Shown: piece by piece, positions 63,978 to 64,000 of the stretch | Numbering within the stretch: the stretch's first letter is position 1 | How the letters are laid out: each line of letters begins with the position of its first letter | Assembly (NCBI RefSeq): GCF_001636845.1 | Contig: NZ_LITT01000046.1 | Coordinates: forward strand, 244,125-308,124 | DNA from: Clostridium ljungdahlii | GTDB lineage: Bacteria; Bacillota; Clostridia; Clostridiales; Clostridiaceae | Direction of reading: 5' to 3' | Length of the DNA: 64,000 nt | Notes under the pieces: generated by a model | Told to the model about the DNA's origin: nothing | Database searches by the model: none | Seen by the model: only the letters and a program-made list of their open reading frames with translations | Position numbers and translations under genes: made by a program

Positions 63978-64000
63978 AAGTGAACCTCCTATATTAAATC
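63978..64000. other. Right edge of window
   Basis: Only the citD ribosome binding site and a few bases remain. No further feature can be supported. Confidence 0.5.

Overview
The window reads as a chromosomal stretch of a low-G+C, spore-forming Clostridium. The signs are AT-rich intergenic DNA, strong AGGAGG-type ribosome binding sites, an alpha/beta-type spore SASP, a CWB2 surface protein, and clostridial citrate lyase and molybdopterin genes. The zinc alcohol dehydrogenase at 11784-12839 keeps all the catalytic and NADP-binding residues of the C. beijerinckii secondary alcohol dehydrogenase. Together with a sigma-54 controlled iron alcohol dehydrogenase and UroD-type corrinoid methyltransferases, this suggests an acetogenic or solventogenic species of the C. 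ljungdahlii/autoethanogenum/beijerinckii type. The species is inferred, not proven.

Layout. 0-9.5 kb: CWB2 protein fragment, SASP, chemoreceptor, a chimeric iron-transporter pseudogene, a flavoprotein, a CynX-type exporter with an XRE/DUF2975 pair, a TraB/TIKI-like protein, and a PadR/membrane pair. 9.5-16.5 kb: a duplicated module of AcoR-like enhancer-binding protein plus inverted repeat plus -24/-12 promoter. One copy leads to a zinc NADP alcohol dehydrogenase, the other to an unrelated iron alcohol dehydrogenase. 16.5-20.2 kb: structured repeats, then a copper-resistance locus (csoR, copA, copZ) with CsoR-like operators. 20.2-27 kb: HAD phosphatase, ECF sigma/anti-sigma pair, WG-repeat protein, TerC-family protein, PadR and DegV. 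27-32.4 kb: two UroD-type methyltransferases, one interrupted by UGA, flanking an MFS transporter, with a split PucR-type regulator divergent from them. 32.4-37.4 kb: orphan binding protein, AI-2E family protein, and a molybdopterin cluster (mogA-like, moaC, MOSC). 37.4-44.8 kb: LtaS-type synthase, two-component system with a split kinase, ytr-like GntR/ABC operon, and a decayed metallo-beta-lactamase-fold gene. 45-51 kb: BlaI/M56 pair, two secreted wall enzymes, and an iron-sulfur aldo/keto reductase. 51-64 kb: argF-carA-carB, a methyltransferase, recQ, two small coiled-coil proteins, and citD-citE-citF-citX running off the right edge.

Most unusual content. (1) A family of long palindromic elements at 34934-35160, 41988-42213, 50748-50924 and 50956-51222. 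They share one hairpin loop (core ACTCGTACCTCAAAC) on stems of differing sequence. In all four, the strand that reads this loop lies directly 3' of a gene on the same strand, and three have a U-tract behind the stem. (2) Two copies of another structured element, also 3' of a gene on the same strand (16497-16713 and 25322-25426). A stem-loop from the first recurs in a 72-bp tandem repeat at 49223-49400. (3) The duplicated sigma-54 module. (4) Three genes broken by minimal lesions: an AT-repeat slip, an A7 slip and one UGA codon. These may be decay, phase-variable or recoded genes, or assembly errors.

No tRNA, rRNA, CRISPR array or complete insertion sequence was recognised.
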